Shown: positions 1 through 7,253 of the stretch, one piece after another | How the letters are laid out: each line of letters starts with the position of its first letter | How positions within the stretch are numbered: the stretch's first letter is position 1 | Origin: Candidatus Desantisiibacteriota bacterium | GTDB lineage: Bacteria; JACRDZ01 | Direction: 5' to 3' | NCBI GenBank assembly: GCA_016209155.1 | Contig: JACQWU010000183.1 | Span: 1-9,493, forward strand | DNA: 9,493 bases | Notes under the pieces: generated by a model | Database searches by the model: none | What the model saw: the letters and a program-made list of their open reading frames with translations, nothing else | Told to the model about the DNA's origin: nothing | Made by a program: the position numbers and the translations under genes

Positions 1-8
1 GCCTCCCT
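1..8 (-). promoter_or_regulatory. Shine-Dalgarno of the next gene, off the left edge (probably rpoA)
   Basis: Read on the minus strand, the window ends in AGGGAGGC, a strong ribosome binding site with no start codon left inside the window. The next gene must therefore start within a few bases past the edge. In the usual alpha operon order rpsM-rpsK-rpsD-rpoA this would be the RNA polymerase alpha subunit. The motif is seen; the gene identity is inferred from order. The 75 bases between it and rpsD are AT-rich and show no convincing terminator, which fits continued transcription. Confidence 0.6.
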
Positions 9-83
9 ATTTTTTAATAGTCCTAAGTTCTATTTTATAACTTAAATGCAGCTTTAAAACTTTTCAATAACCTTATGAACTAT

Positions 84-707
84 TTAAGAATATAACTCGG
101 TAATTAATTTTTCCTGTACTGGAAGAGAAACATCTTCTCGTGCAGGTATTGACAATATTTTACCTTCCAATTTTTCCGTATTTACCTCAAGCCATAGCGG
201 AAGTTTCACGCGCTGAGAAAATTTAACACTATTGATAAATTGATCCTTTTTTCTGCTTTTTTCTGTAACTGAAATAACGTCATTTTTCTTTACTATATAG
301 GAAGCAATAGTAACTTTATGATTATTAACCATTATATGACCATGAGTTACTGATTGTCTTGCCTGGTCGCGGGTTAATGCAAATCCTAAACGATATACAA
401 CGTTATCAAGACGCCGTTCCAGCAGTTCAAGAAGATTTTTACCTGTAGATCCTTTTTTTCTGCTGGCTTCCTGAAAGTAATTATAAAATTGTTTTTCTAA
501 TAATCCATGATATCTGCGTAATTTCTGTTTTTCTCTGAACAGTATTCCATAGTTAGATATCTTAGGTTTATTATGTCCATGCTGGCCTGGAAGACAGGCT
601 CTTTTGTCAATAGCACACTTTTCTTTATAACAGCGATCACTTTTTAGAAATAATTTAATACCTTCACGCCGGCATAACTTACATTTTGATTCCAAATATC
701 TTGCCAT
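84..707 (-). CDS. rpsD: 30S ribosomal protein S4 (zinc-binding form)
   Basis: S4 is a primary 16S rRNA binding protein that starts assembly of the small-subunit body; in many bacteria it also represses its own (alpha) operon. The protein has 207 residues, normal for the family, and begins MARYLESKCKLCRREG. Cysteines 9, 12, 26 and 31 form the CX2C...CX4C zinc knuckle of C+ S4 proteins. The S4 RNA-binding domain lies at about 97-147, beginning RLDNVVYRLGFALTRDQARQ, with the usual GHIMVNN segment. ATG is preceded by GGGGAGG at good spacing. It lies 19 bp after rpsK and is the last complete gene at the left edge. No damage seen. Identity is secure; autoregulation is family knowledge and no S4 mRNA target was identified here. 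Confidence 0.97.
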   Translation of the reverse strand: MARYLESKCKLCRREGIKLFLKSDRCYKEKCAIDKRACLPGQHGHNKPKISNYGILFREKQKLRRYHGLLEKQFYNYFQEASRKKGSTGKNLLELLERRLDNVVYRLGFALTRDQARQSVTHGHIMVNNHKVTIASYIVKKNDVISVTEKSRKKDQFINSVKFSQRVKLPLWLEVNTEKLEGKILSIPAREDVSLPVQEKLITELYS

Positions 708-726
708 TTTTTACCTCCCCTCTTAT

Positions 727-1173
727 TTATACTCTTCTTTTTTTAGGTGGACGACAACCATTATGAGGAATTGGAGTAACATCTTTGATTACATTTATAG
801 CCAGTCCTGCGGCTTGTAAAGCTCTGATTGCGGCTTCACGTCCTGAACCCGGACCTTTTACAAATATTTCCACTTTTTGCATACCGCTTTCCATCGCTTT
901 TTTAGCAGTATTCTCTGCCGCTTTCTGTGCCGCAAAAGAAGTGCTTTTTCTGGCTCCTGTAAATCCTGCTGATCCTGCACTGCCGCTTGCAAGCACATTC
1001 CCCTGCATATCAGTTATTGAAATAATAGTATTATTAAATGTTGCCTGTATATGGGCAATACCGTCTCTTACTATTTTTTTATCTTTCTTTTTACGTTCTG
1101 TTTTTGTTTCTTTTACTTTTTCATCTTCTTTATTTTTTCCGGCTTCTTTATTTTTTTCAATTTCAGCACTCAC
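727..1173 (-). CDS. rpsK: 30S ribosomal protein S11, GTG start, charged N-terminal extension
   Basis: S11 sits on the platform of the small subunit next to the 3' end of 16S rRNA, near the mRNA exit. The core, from [18 protein letters not shown] to the end [13 protein letters not shown], is typical and includes the signature [21 protein letters not shown] start it at GTG 1171-1173 because AGGAGG (1181-1186) lies 7 bases upstream. The in-frame ATG at 1195-1197 precedes that Shine-Dalgarno, has none of its own, and would place the AGGAGG inside the coding region. This gives 148 residues against about 129 for a usual S11. The excess is a lysine- and glutamate-rich head of about 20 residues ([17 protein letters not shown] onward), probably disordered. 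It follows rpsM by 76 bp and precedes rpsD by 19 bp. Confidence 0.95.
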   Translation of the reverse strand: MSAEIEKNKEAGKNKEDEKVKETKTERKKKDKKIVRDGIAHIQATFNNTIISITDMQGNVLASGSAGSAGFTGARKSTSFAAQKAAENTAKKAMESGMQKVEIFVKGPGSGREAAIRALQAAGLAINVIKDVTPIPHNGCRPPKKRRV

Positions 1174-1180
1174 TAAAATT

Positions 1181-1186
1181 CCTCCT
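1181..1186 (-). promoter_or_regulatory. Shine-Dalgarno deciding the rpsK start
   Basis: AGGAGG on the minus strand, 7 bases before GTG 1171-1173. It lies downstream of the longer open frame's ATG (1195-1197), so it argues for the GTG as the real initiation codon. Confidence 0.75.
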
Positions 1187-1249
1187 GTATCATTCATTTA
1201 TCATCTGTTGTCTGCACTCTAAGCTGCTTTTTTACTTTTCGATAATTAT

Positions 1250-1621
1250 TTATTTCTTTCTCTGTACTCCTATGGTTTTTCTTTTGCCTTTTCTTGTGCG
1301 TGAATTAGTCTTAGTTCTCTGCCCGCGTACAGGCAGCCCTTTTCTATGACGTATCCCTCTGTAACTGCCTATATCCATAAGACGCTTAATATTCATGGCA
1401 ACATCACTTCGCAGGACTCCTTCAACTTTGCAATCTTTTTCAATAATAGTTCTCATTCTGTTTACTTCTTCATCGGTTAAATCTTTAACACGTTTATTAA
1501 TATCTATATTAGCTTTCTTAATTATTTCATTAGAAAGTGAAATCCCAATACCATAAATATAAGTTAATGCAATTTCAATTCTTTTATTCCTGGGTAAATC
1601 AATCCCCGCAATCCTGGCCAT
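1250..1621 (-). CDS. rpsM: 30S ribosomal protein S13
   Basis: S13 is a small-subunit head protein that contacts the P-site tRNA and bridges to 50S proteins. The 123-residue product starts [20 protein letters not shown], has the YGIG turn near residue 23, and has the conserved [19 protein letters not shown] segment at about 86-104. It ends in the basic tail ([12 protein letters not shown]...) that reaches toward tRNA. Length is normal. ATG has AGGAGA about 6 bases upstream. In enteric bacteria this gene heads the alpha operon and its leader is the S4 target. Here the 104-bp leader between rpmJ and rpsM carries heptamer repeats and possible hairpins instead of a recognisable S4 pseudoknot. Identity is secure. 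Confidence 0.97.
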   Translation of the reverse strand: MARIAGIDLPRNKRIEIALTYIYGIGISLSNEIIKKANIDINKRVKDLTDEEVNRMRTIIEKDCKVEGVLRSDVAMNIKRLMDIGSYRGIRHRKGLPVRGQRTKTNSRTRKGKRKTIGVQRKK

Positions 1622-1643
1622 TTATTTTCTCCTATTTATTTGT

Positions 1644-1712
1644 AATGAGCAAATATCATATCATTATTTTCACTCATTGCTCATCACTCATCACTCATTG
1701 CTCATTGCTTGT
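1644..1712. repeat. Heptamer direct repeats with an inverted arm, rpmJ-rpsM spacer
   Basis: On the plus strand the units run CACTCAT, TGCTCAT, CACTCAT, CACTCAT, TGCTCAT and a decayed TGCTTGT from 1671 to 1712, a strict 7-base period. AATGAGCAA at 1644-1652 is a perfect 9-base inverted partner of TTGCTCATT at 1698-1706, and pairs 8 of 9 with TTGCTCATC at 1677-1685. On the mRNA this can form alternative hairpins just before the rpsM ribosome binding site. The repeats are seen; a regulatory role is unproven. Confidence 0.8.
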
Positions 1713-1725
1713 TTATATCTTTTAC

Positions 1726-1842
1726 TTACCTCTGTCTCTGCTTATGTCGCGCATTTTTACTGCATATAACCCTTAAGACTCTGTTTCTTCTTACTACTTT
1801 GCAATTTTCACAAATCGGTTTCACGGATGCTCTAACCTTCAT
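1726..1842 (-). CDS. rpmJ: 50S ribosomal protein L36 (zinc form)
   Basis: This is a 38-residue gene. L36 is the smallest bacterial 50S protein and a zinc-ribbon that braces 23S rRNA. The translation begins [20 protein letters not shown] and ends HKQRQR then TAA. Cysteines 11, 14 and 27 and histidine 33 are the C+ zinc ligands, so this is the zinc-dependent paralogue type. The length equals that of E. coli RpmJ. Its ATG (1840-1842) is preceded by a GGGGGA stretch, a weak Shine-Dalgarno. It lies 71 bp after infA and 104 bp before rpsM, its classical position. Both flanking spacers hold simple repeats. Identity is secure. Confidence 0.95.
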   Translation of the reverse strand: MKVRASVKPICENCKVVRRNRVLRVICSKNARHKQRQR

Positions 1843-1867
1843 TTTATAATCCCCCATATCTAAAACA

Positions 1868-1890
1868 ATTCAAAATTTAAAATTCAAAAA
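1868..1890. repeat. AATTCAAAATTTAAAATTC-type simple repeat, infA-rpmJ spacer
   Basis: A 23-base AT-rich stretch in which AATTCAAAA occurs twice around TTTA. A shorter relative, AATTCAAATTTAAAA, is at 8003-8017 in the rplE-rpsN spacer. It is non-coding and lies just before rpmJ. The similarity is seen; in AT-rich DNA some of it may be chance. Confidence 0.45.
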
Positions 1891-1913
1891 TAAAAATAAT
1901 GTATATATACAAT

Positions 1914-2132
1914 TTACTTAAACCTATAAATAATACGTCCCCTTGTTAAATCATATGGAGATAACTCTATAGTTACTTTATCCCCGGGCAAAATTCTGAT
2001 AAAGTTCATTCTCATTTTACCTGAGATATGAGCAATTACCTTATGGTTATTCTCTAGTTCTACTTTGAACATTGCATTAGGTAAAGATTCTAAAACAGTT
2101 CCTTCAACTTCAATCGCATCTTTTTTAGACAT
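1914..2132 (-). CDS. infA: Translation initiation factor IF-1
   Basis: IF-1 binds the 30S A site during initiation and supports IF-2 and IF-3. The 72-residue product is a single S1-like OB-fold domain. Recognisable segments are [20 protein letters not shown] near the start, then [20 protein letters not shown], then [20 protein letters not shown], and a final RFK. Length and sequence match the bacterial family throughout. The ATG has GGTGAT a few bases upstream, a modest Shine-Dalgarno. The gene follows the broken map gene: 61 bp after the end of its out-of-frame tail, or 147 bp after its premature stop. That distance could weaken any coupling with map translation, but infA itself is intact. 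Confidence 0.97.
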   Translation of the reverse strand: MSKKDAIEVEGTVLESLPNAMFKVELENNHKVIAHISGKMRMNFIRILPGDKVTIELSPYDLTRGRIIYRFK

Positions 2133-2193
2133 TTTAAATCACCGGTTACCATGTTATTAAGGTATTTTTTAGCTATTACAATTTTATTTTAAT

Positions 2194-2837
2194 TTAATTT
2201 AATTTTGTTAAAATACATGGGCCATCTGTCGTAATAGCAACAGTATGTTCAAAGTGACATGAAAGACTGCCATCTTTTGTTACCACAAATTTGGAATCTG
2301 CGGGGGTTCATGCATTTTTGTTCCAATTCCATGTCCCACAAAATCTCTCACCGGAGAAAATCCAAACTTTTCCACATAACTTTGTATTGTATATGATATA
2401 TCAAAAAGCCTGTTTCCTTCTTTTGCCTGCTCAATACCTAACTCTAAAGATCTTTTTGTTACATCAATAAGTAATGAAGCTTCGCTGGAAATATCTCCGA
2501 CCGGGAAAGTTGCTGCTGCATCACCATAATAACCGTCTTTTAGAACTCCTACATCTATACTGATGATATCTCCGCTTTTAAGAATCCTGTTTTTACTTGG
2601 TATCCCATGAACAACTTCATTATTTATTGAAGTACAAATCCCATGATTATATCCCGGTACTTTTTTAAAAGCCGGAACTGCATTTTTTTTAATTATATAA
2701 TCTTCGGCAAAAGAATTTAATTCTGCCGTAGTTATACCCGGACGGATCAATTTCCCCAGCTCATTTAATAATACAGCTGTAATTTTTCCGCTTACGAGCA
2801 TATAGTCTATCTCTTTTTGAGATTTTATTGTTATCAT
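2194..2837 (-). pseudogene. map: Type I methionine aminopeptidase, broken by internal deletion and frameshift
   Basis: MetAP removes the initiator methionine from new proteins using two metal ions. The open frame 2280-2837 gives only 185 residues (family about 250). It has H77 (VVHGIP), metal ligands D95 (SIDVG), D106 (GDAAA) and H169 (GHGIG), then MHEPPQIPNLW and TAA at 2280-2282. The normal end follows at once in another frame (2286 down to TAA 2194-2196): VVTKDGSLSCHFEHTVAITT and then DGPCILTKLN, holding the last ligand glutamate in HFEHT. The middle part present in intact enzymes (FG...LKxGMVxAIEPM...DGWT, roughly 36 codons), with the ligand equivalent to E. coli E204, is absent. The loss is thus about 3n+1 bases. 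Its ATG overlaps the adk stop in ATGA. As read it cannot make an active enzyme; a local assembly error is the main alternative. Confidence 0.88.
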
Positions 2838-3481
2838 ATTTCATCAAGATAACCTGTAAGAGAGGTAAAAATACAATCCATATCTGCTTCCCCGTTAACT
2901 GTCTTGAGAATTTTTTTATTATTATAATAATCTTTAAGACTTTCCGTTTGTTCCTTATATACTTTTAATCTGTTAATAATTGTTTCCTCTTTATCATCCT
3001 GGCGCTGATAAAGCTCACCCTGACATACATCACATATACCGTCTTTTTTAGGAGGTTGAAAATCAACATGATACCCCCTGCCGCATTTCCTGCAAATTCT
3101 TCTGCCTGACAGTCTTTTTATCAGTATTTTATCATTTACTTCAAAACTTATTACAGCTTCAATTTTTTTCCGCTGTAATTCCAATATCTTATTAAGCTCT
3201 TCTGCCTGACTTAAAGTACGAGGGAAACCATCCAGTATGAATCCGTTTCCGCAATCTTTTTTTTCAATTCTCTCTTTTATAATATCTATCACAACATTAT
3301 CAGGCACTAAAAGTCCTGTATTCATATATTCCTGGGCTTTTAAACCTAAAGCTGTTTTATTCGATACTGCTTCTCTTAAAATATCTCCTGTCGAAACTTG
3401 AGGGATATTATAGCGTACACCGATTTTTTTTGCCTGCGTTCCTTTTCCGCTCCCTGGAGCTCCCAGTAATATAAGGTTCAT
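2834..3481 (-). CDS. adk: Adenylate kinase with zinc-binding LID
   Basis: Catalyses ATP + AMP = 2 ADP in the cytoplasm, balancing adenine nucleotides. The product has 215 residues. The P-loop GAPGSGKGT is at 7-15, the AMP-site segment STGDILREA at 30-38, and DGFPRT at 84-89. The LID carries cysteines 130, 133, 150 and 153 (CRKC...CDVC), the structural zinc site of long bacterial Adk proteins. The LID arginines of GRR (126-128) and the QRQDD segment (159-163) are in place. It starts 22 bp after secY at ATG 3479-3481, with AGGAG about 12 bases upstream, slightly long spacing. Its TGA overlaps the map ATG, so the two are probably translationally coupled. secY-adk-map is a common bacterial order. 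No defects seen. Confidence 0.97.
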   Translation of the reverse strand: MNLILLGAPGSGKGTQAKKIGVRYNIPQVSTGDILREAVSNKTALGLKAQEYMNTGLLVPDNVVIDIIKERIEKKDCGNGFILDGFPRTLSQAEELNKILELQRKKIEAVISFEVNDKILIKRLSGRRICRKCGRGYHVDFQPPKKDGICDVCQGELYQRQDDKEETIINRLKVYKEQTESLKDYYNNKKILKTVNGEADMDCIFTSLTGYLDEI

Positions 3482-3503
3482 TATTTGATAAATCTCCTTA
3501 TCT

Positions 3504-4817
3504 TTAGTCTCCTGTATTTGATGACTTATCCTTTTTCATGAAACCATCATAATGCCTCATTAGAAGGTGTGATTCTATCTGTTTCATTGTATCAATAGAG
3601 ACTCCGACTAAAATAAGCAAAGATGTTCCGCCAAAATAAAACGGAATATTAAAAAATCTTCCAAGAAAAATAGGCATTATAGCTATAAAAGCAACAAAAA
3701 CCGCACCGACAAGTGTTATTTTACTTATAATATCTTCAATATATTCTGCTGTGGAATTACCCGGTCTTATCCCGGGTATAAAACCGCCTGATTTTTTCAA
3801 ATTTTCTGCTATATCAACAGGATTAAAACTAATTGCTGTATAAAAAAAACAGAAAAATATTATAAGCGGAGCATAAAGAATAACATACAAAGGTCCATCC
3901 GGTCTTAAATATTCCGCAATTCTATTAATAAAAGGATTTTTTGCAAATTGCGCTAATGTTCCCGGGATAATAATTATTGAAGAGGCAAAGATAACTGCAA
4001 TTACTCCTGATTGATCTACTTTTAACGGTAAATGAGTACTCTGTCCTCCATAATTTTTTTGTCCGATTACTCTTCTTGCATATTGTATTGGAATTTTGCG
4101 GTAACCTTGCTCCACATAAACAACAAGTGCAATCAAAAGCACAATAATTAGCAATAGAAAGATAACTGTAAAAAGCTTCATTTCACCTGACCGCACCAAA
4201 GCAGCAGTTTTCCAGAAGTCCATCGGGATTTCCGCAATAATACCGGACAAAATAATTAAAGATACCCCATTCCCTATACCTCTTTCAGTAATTTGCTCTC
4301 CCAGCCATACAATGATCATTGTGCCTGCTGTAAAAGTCACTATTGTAATTAGACGGAAAAAGAATCCCGGATATTTCACAAAAACCATTCCCCCTGACCC
4401 GGCAGACATCTTTTCCAGTCCAATAGCCATAAATAAAGACTGCACAATACACAAAAATATTGTTAAATAGTGTGAATATTGATTTATTTTTTTATGCCCG
4501 TCTGCCCCTTCTTTTGATAATCTTTCTAAAGAAGGAACAACAGCTGTTAAAAGCTGCATAATGATCGAAGCATTGATATACGGCATTACTCCCAGAGCAA
4601 AAATACTTGCTCTTTTCAGCGCACCACCGGAAAACATGTCAAACATGCCAAATAAAGTACCGCGAGCCTGATTAAAAAAATTTGTAAGCGCCTGACTGTT
4701 AATCCCCGGTGTGGGGATATGACATCCTAATCTATAAATAAGTATAACTCCGAGTGTAAAAAATATTTTCTTTCTTAGATCCAAAATATTAAATATATTT
4801 TTAATGTTATTGAACAT
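3504..4817 (-). CDS. secY: Protein translocase subunit SecY
   Basis: SecY is the channel of the Sec translocon in the inner membrane; with SecE/SecG and SecA or the ribosome it exports or inserts proteins. The 437-residue product is the usual length and fits ten hydrophobic segments. Visible marks are RLGCHIPTPGIN (29-40, end of TM1), the plug region FNQARGTLFGMFDMFSGGAL (48-67), TERGIGNGVSLII (177-189), the cytosolic loop YVEQGYRKIPIQYARR (234-249), LPLKVDQSGVIAVIFASS (263-280), and LKKSGGFIPGIRPG (340-353). The conserved C-terminal part GTSLLILVGVSIDTMKQIES (397-416) leads to the cytosolic tail. ATG has AGGGG about 12 bases upstream. It follows rplO by 58 bp, the typical spc operon position. 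No interruption seen. Confidence 0.98.
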   Translation of the reverse strand: MFNNIKNIFNILDLRKKIFFTLGVILIYRLGCHIPTPGINSQALTNFFNQARGTLFGMFDMFSGGALKRASIFALGVMPYINASIIMQLLTAVVPSLERLSKEGADGHKKINQYSHYLTIFLCIVQSLFMAIGLEKMSAGSGGMVFVKYPGFFFRLITIVTFTAGTMIIVWLGEQITERGIGNGVSLIILSGIIAEIPMDFWKTAALVRSGEMKLFTVIFLLLIIVLLIALVVYVEQGYRKIPIQYARRVIGQKNYGGQSTHLPLKVDQSGVIAVIFASSIIIIPGTLAQFAKNPFINRIAEYLRPDGPLYVILYAPLIIFFCFFYTAISFNPVDIAENLKKSGGFIPGIRPGNSTAEYIEDIISKITLVGAVFVAFIAIMPIFLGRFFNIPFYFGGTSLLILVGVSIDTMKQIESHLLMRHYDGFMKKDKSSNTGD

Positions 4818-4875
4818 TTAAGTATTATTCCCCTAATACAATAAAATTTTATTAAGCAAAGTAACTGATTTTATC

Positions 4876-5328
4876 TTATTTCTCAAGTATTTCGACTTTT
4901 CCGCCAGAACTTACTATCTTTTCCTGTGCACTTTTTGAAAAAGCATGCGCTTTAACTATTAAATTCTTTTTAAGTTCACCCATGCCTAAAATTTTAACTT
5001 TTAAATTTTTCTTTCTGATTATTTTTTTTTCAAATAAAACTTCGGGAGTAATCTCAATCCCTTTTTCAAAAATATTTAAATTTTCCACATTTACCGTCTG
5101 ATACACTTCTCTAAAAATATTTGTAAATCCAAACTTTGGAACTCGTCTCATCAAAGGCATTTGTCCGCCTTCAAATCCGGCTTTTCTCGAATATCCTGAT
5201 CTGGCTTTTTGACCTTTATGACCTTTGGTTGATGTTTTTCCATGTCCGGAACCGCTGCCTTTACCAATTCTTTTACGTTTTTTAGTACTACCAGGTTTAG
5301 GTTTTAATTCATTTGGTTTAACTGCCAT
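4876..5328 (-). CDS. rplO: 50S ribosomal protein L15
   Basis: L15 is a late-assembly large-subunit protein whose long basic N-terminal arm threads into 23S rRNA. The 150-residue product has the family's glycine- and lysine-rich head ([20 protein letters not shown], about 16-35). The conserved [20 protein letters not shown] block follows at about 49-68, and then a compact C-terminal domain ending KVEILEK. Length is normal. ATG 5326-5328 is preceded by AGGA at 7 bases. It sits 45 bp after rpmD and 58 bp before secY, the standard arrangement. Identity is secure and nothing unusual is seen. Confidence 0.97.
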   Translation of the reverse strand: MAVKPNELKPKPGSTKKRKRIGKGSGSGHGKTSTKGHKGQKARSGYSRKAGFEGGQMPLMRRVPKFGFTNIFREVYQTVNVENLNIFEKGIEITPEVLFEKKIIRKKNLKVKILGMGELKKNLIVKAHAFSKSAQEKIVSSGGKVEILEK

Positions 5329-5373
5329 AATTTTTTCCTATCTCCTTAACTTAAGTTAAGATTCTTTTACGCT

Positions 5374-5568
5374 TTATTTTACTTCTTCAATTTTCAATAG
5401 ATAATTCACTTTATCAATCATACCTGAAATTACAGTAGAATTAATCTGAGTTACAGAACTACCGATTTTATGCAAACCTAAAGCTTTTATTGTATTTCTA
5501 TGTTTTTCCCTGACTCCAATAAGGCTTTTAACAAGCGTAATTGTTATTTTTTTTGTTTCTTTTGACAT
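5374..5568 (-). CDS. rpmD: 50S ribosomal protein L30
   Basis: L30 is a small large-subunit protein with a ferredoxin-like fold. The 64-residue product starts MSKETKKITITLVKSLIGVR, contains the family segment HRNTIKALGLHKIGSSV (about 23-39), and ends VNYLLKIEEVK, matching bacterial L30 over its length. ATG 5566-5568 has AAGGA 6 bases upstream. It lies 33 bp after rpsE and 45 bp before rplO. rpmD is absent from this site in some lineages, so its presence is weakly informative. Identity is secure. Confidence 0.95.
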   Translation of the reverse strand: MSKETKKITITLVKSLIGVREKHRNTIKALGLHKIGSSVTQINSTVISGMIDKVNYLLKIEEVK

Positions 5569-5601
5569 ATTTAATCCTTTAATTTCTAATTTTAGAGGCT
5601 G

Positions 5602-6132
5602 TTATTCTTCACGCTCAACGGATTTTTCTTCTTCCACAGCTTCTTTATCTTTTTCTGATGATAGTAATTTTTTATAATCCTCTTTACTTTTTAACATTTT
5701 CAAAGCAGTAATTGTAGCTCTTACTGCATTCAATGGGTTGTTTGATCCTATTGACTTAGTAAGTACATCCTCAAGTCCAACCATTTCGAGTACAGCTTTA
5801 ACAGCATATCCGGCAATTATTCCGGTTCCTTCTCCGGCAGGTTTTAAAAGTACTCTGCCTGCACCATAATGACCTAATACTTCATGAGGAATAGTTGTTT
5901 TGTTTACGGAAACTTTAATTAAATTTTTTCTCGCATCCTGAATAGCTTTTAATATAGCTCCTGCAACTTCGCGTGATTTACCATAACCATCACCGACATA
6001 ACCTTTCCCGTCACCCACAACTACCAGTGCAGTAAAGCTAAATCTACGACCGCCTTTAACAACTTTTGCAACACGATTAATTTTTATTACTTTATCTTTT
6101 AAATCTAATTCATCCGGATTAATACGATCCAA
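5602..6132 (-). CDS. rpsE: 30S ribosomal protein S5, TTG start
   Basis: S5 lies at the mRNA entry side of the small subunit and affects decoding accuracy. The 176-residue product has the S5 double-stranded-RNA-binding domain at about 11-75 ([20 protein letters not shown] onward, [15 protein letters not shown]), then the C-terminal domain with [11 protein letters not shown] and [17 protein letters not shown]. Initiation is at TTG 6130-6132: translation from it gives [15 protein letters not shown], which aligns with the family start, and GGGGGG lies 6 bases upstream (6139-6144). The nearby ATG beginning at 6146 on the minus strand is out of frame. The tail is acidic ([17 protein letters not shown]), somewhat longer than average. 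It is 25 bp after rplR and 33 bp before rpmD. Confidence 0.97.
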   Translation of the reverse strand: MDRINPDELDLKDKVIKINRVAKVVKGGRRFSFTALVVVGDGKGYVGDGYGKSREVAGAILKAIQDARKNLIKVSVNKTTIPHEVLGHYGAGRVLLKPAGEGTGIIAGYAVKAVLEMVGLEDVLTKSIGSNNPLNAVRATITALKMLKSKEDYKKLLSSEKDKEAVEEEKSVEREE

Positions 6133-6138
6133 GTTATA

Positions 6139-6144
6139 CCCCCC
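6139..6144 (-). promoter_or_regulatory. Shine-Dalgarno supporting the rpsE TTG start
   Basis: GGGGGG on the minus strand, 6 bases before TTG 6130-6132. There is no in-frame ATG near the protein start, and the family alignment (M-x-RINPxEL) begins exactly at this TTG. Confidence 0.65.
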
Positions 6145-6157
6145 ATAAATTATGTTA

Positions 6158-6523
6158 TTAAAAGGTTAACCCTTTTTCTCTTGCAGCATCTGCCAGAGCT
6201 TTTATACGGCCATGATATAAAAATCCGCCTTTATCAAAAACCACCCTTTTAATTCCCATATCAATAGCTTTTTGGGCTATTGCCGCGCCGATAAGCTTAG
6301 AAGCGCTAATATTTTTACCTGATTTAGTTTCCTTCTTCATTTCTGCATTCAATGTTGAAGCAGAAACCAGTACTCGGCCTTCTACATCATCTATCAATTG
6401 TGCATATATATACTTTGTACTGCGAAAAACATTTAGACGAGGAATTTCTTTATTTCCTGAAATCTTTTTTCTTACCCTTAAATGTCTTTTCTTACGGCTT
6501 AATTCTTTAAAATTTTTACGCAT
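6158..6523 (-). CDS. rplR: 50S ribosomal protein L18
   Basis: L18 binds 5S rRNA, with L5, and brings it into the central protuberance of the 50S subunit. The 121-residue product has the basic head [14 protein letters not shown] (10-23), [19 protein letters not shown] (28-46), and [20 protein letters not shown]. It ends with the conserved [20 protein letters not shown] and EKGLTF. Length is normal. ATG 6521-6523 follows GAGG at about 8 bases. It lies 74 bp after rplF and 25 bp before rpsE. rplE, the gene for its 5S partner L5, is four genes upstream in the same operon. Identity is secure. Confidence 0.97.
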   Translation of the reverse strand: MRKNFKELSRKKRHLRVRKKISGNKEIPRLNVFRSTKYIYAQLIDDVEGRVLVSASTLNAEMKKETKSGKNISASKLIGAAIAQKAIDMGIKRVVFDKGGFLYHGRIKALADAAREKGLTF

Positions 6524-6597
6524 AGTTAAACCTCTCTATATCTCATTCTTATTACTTGTGAATTTTATCCATACCATGATTTCAAATCAAATAAAAC

Positions 6598-7140
6598 TTA
6601 TTTCTTTGCAGACTTACCTGCTTTCCTTTTTATATATTCGCCGCTTATTTTAATTCCTTTTAATTTATAAGGATCCGGAACTCTTAAAGATCTTATTCCA
6701 GCGGCAACATGTCCCACTTTTTGTTTATCGATTCCGCTTACAACAACAACACCTTGTTCTTCCAATTTAATTTCTATTCCCTCAGGAATATCAAAAATAA
6801 CAGGATGTGAAAATCCCAATTGAAATGTTACTTTTTTCCCTGTTATTTGCGCTTTAAAACCAACTCCCGATATTTCCAGTTTTTTCTGAAATCCTTCAGT
6901 AACACCTATTATCATATTATTAATCAAATTTCGTGTCAGCCCGTGCAATGCTTTATAAAAATTTGTATTATCTGACCTTTCAACTTTAATAATGTTACCT
7001 TCTTTGGTAATCTTAAGATTCTTATTGAAAACCTCTTTCAGCTTACCTTTTTTACCTTCAACAGTCAATTCGTTTCCAGCCATTATTTCAACTTTAACCC
7101 CACCGGGTATTTCAATGGGTGACAATCCAATCCTCGACAT
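6598..7140 (-). CDS. rplF: 50S ribosomal protein L6
   Basis: L6 sits near the factor-binding site of the 50S subunit, next to the sarcin-ricin loop. I start it at ATG 7138-7140, giving 180 residues beginning MSRIGLSPIEIPGGVKVEI, the family start. AGGAGG at 7146-7151 is 5 bases upstream. A GTG six codons earlier is open but would swallow that Shine-Dalgarno. The two repeated alpha/beta domains of L6 are present. The conserved C-terminal segment reads RVPDPYKLKGIKISGEYIKR then KAGKSAKK, where most relatives have PEPYKGKGI. It is flanked by 113 bp (from rpsH) and 74 bp (to rplR) of AT-rich spacer without recognisable genes. Confidence 0.97.
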   Translation of the reverse strand: MSRIGLSPIEIPGGVKVEIMAGNELTVEGKKGKLKEVFNKNLKITKEGNIIKVERSDNTNFYKALHGLTRNLINNMIIGVTEGFQKKLEISGVGFKAQITGKKVTFQLGFSHPVIFDIPEGIEIKLEEQGVVVVSGIDKQKVGHVAAGIRSLRVPDPYKLKGIKISGEYIKRKAGKSAKK

Positions 7141-7253
7141 AATTTCCTCCTGACACAAATAAATTTCAAATTATAGTGCAAAATTTATTGTAATCTTCAA
7201 TTTATTTATACCATCGTCATTTTTTTATTTTGACAATACCTTACGAAAAAGCA

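Noticed and set aside
9-83. Terminator after rpsD
   Set aside because: Only a weak AT-rich self-complementary stretch is present, with no GC stem followed by a T run in the direction of transcription, and a Shine-Dalgarno for the next gene follows.
785-1222. Plus-strand open frame of 145 codons
   Set aside because: It is antisense to rpsK and the rpsM-rpsK spacer, has low-complexity hydrophobic content, and matches no family. The opposite strand is clearly S11.
1038-1349. Plus-strand open frame of 103 codons, leucine- and phenylalanine-rich
   Set aside because: It is a shadow of the lysine-rich 5' part of rpsK and the 3' part of rpsM; AAA/AAG codons read antisense as Phe/Leu.
1671-1712. Possible CRISPR or direct-repeat array
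   Set aside because: Units are 7 bases with no spacers, so this is a simple tandem repeat.
1537-1776. Plus-strand open frame of 79 codons
   Set aside because: It crosses rpsM, the heptamer repeats and rpmJ on the opposite strand and has no ribosome binding site. The real gene here is rpmJ on the minus strand.
2280-2300. Programmed frameshift in map
   Set aside because: A frameshift alone would not restore the roughly 36 missing residues, and no slippery heptamer with a downstream structure is seen at the junction.
6524-6597. Possible promoter TTGATT-17-TAAAAT before rplR
   Set aside because: The boxes match moderately, but the spacer is very AT-rich, there is no extended -10 and no operon break, so a chance match is more likely.
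7141-7158. Upstream GTG extension of rplF (MCQEEI...)
   Set aside because: It would include the AGGAGG Shine-Dalgarno in the coding region, and family alignment begins at the ATG 7138-7140.
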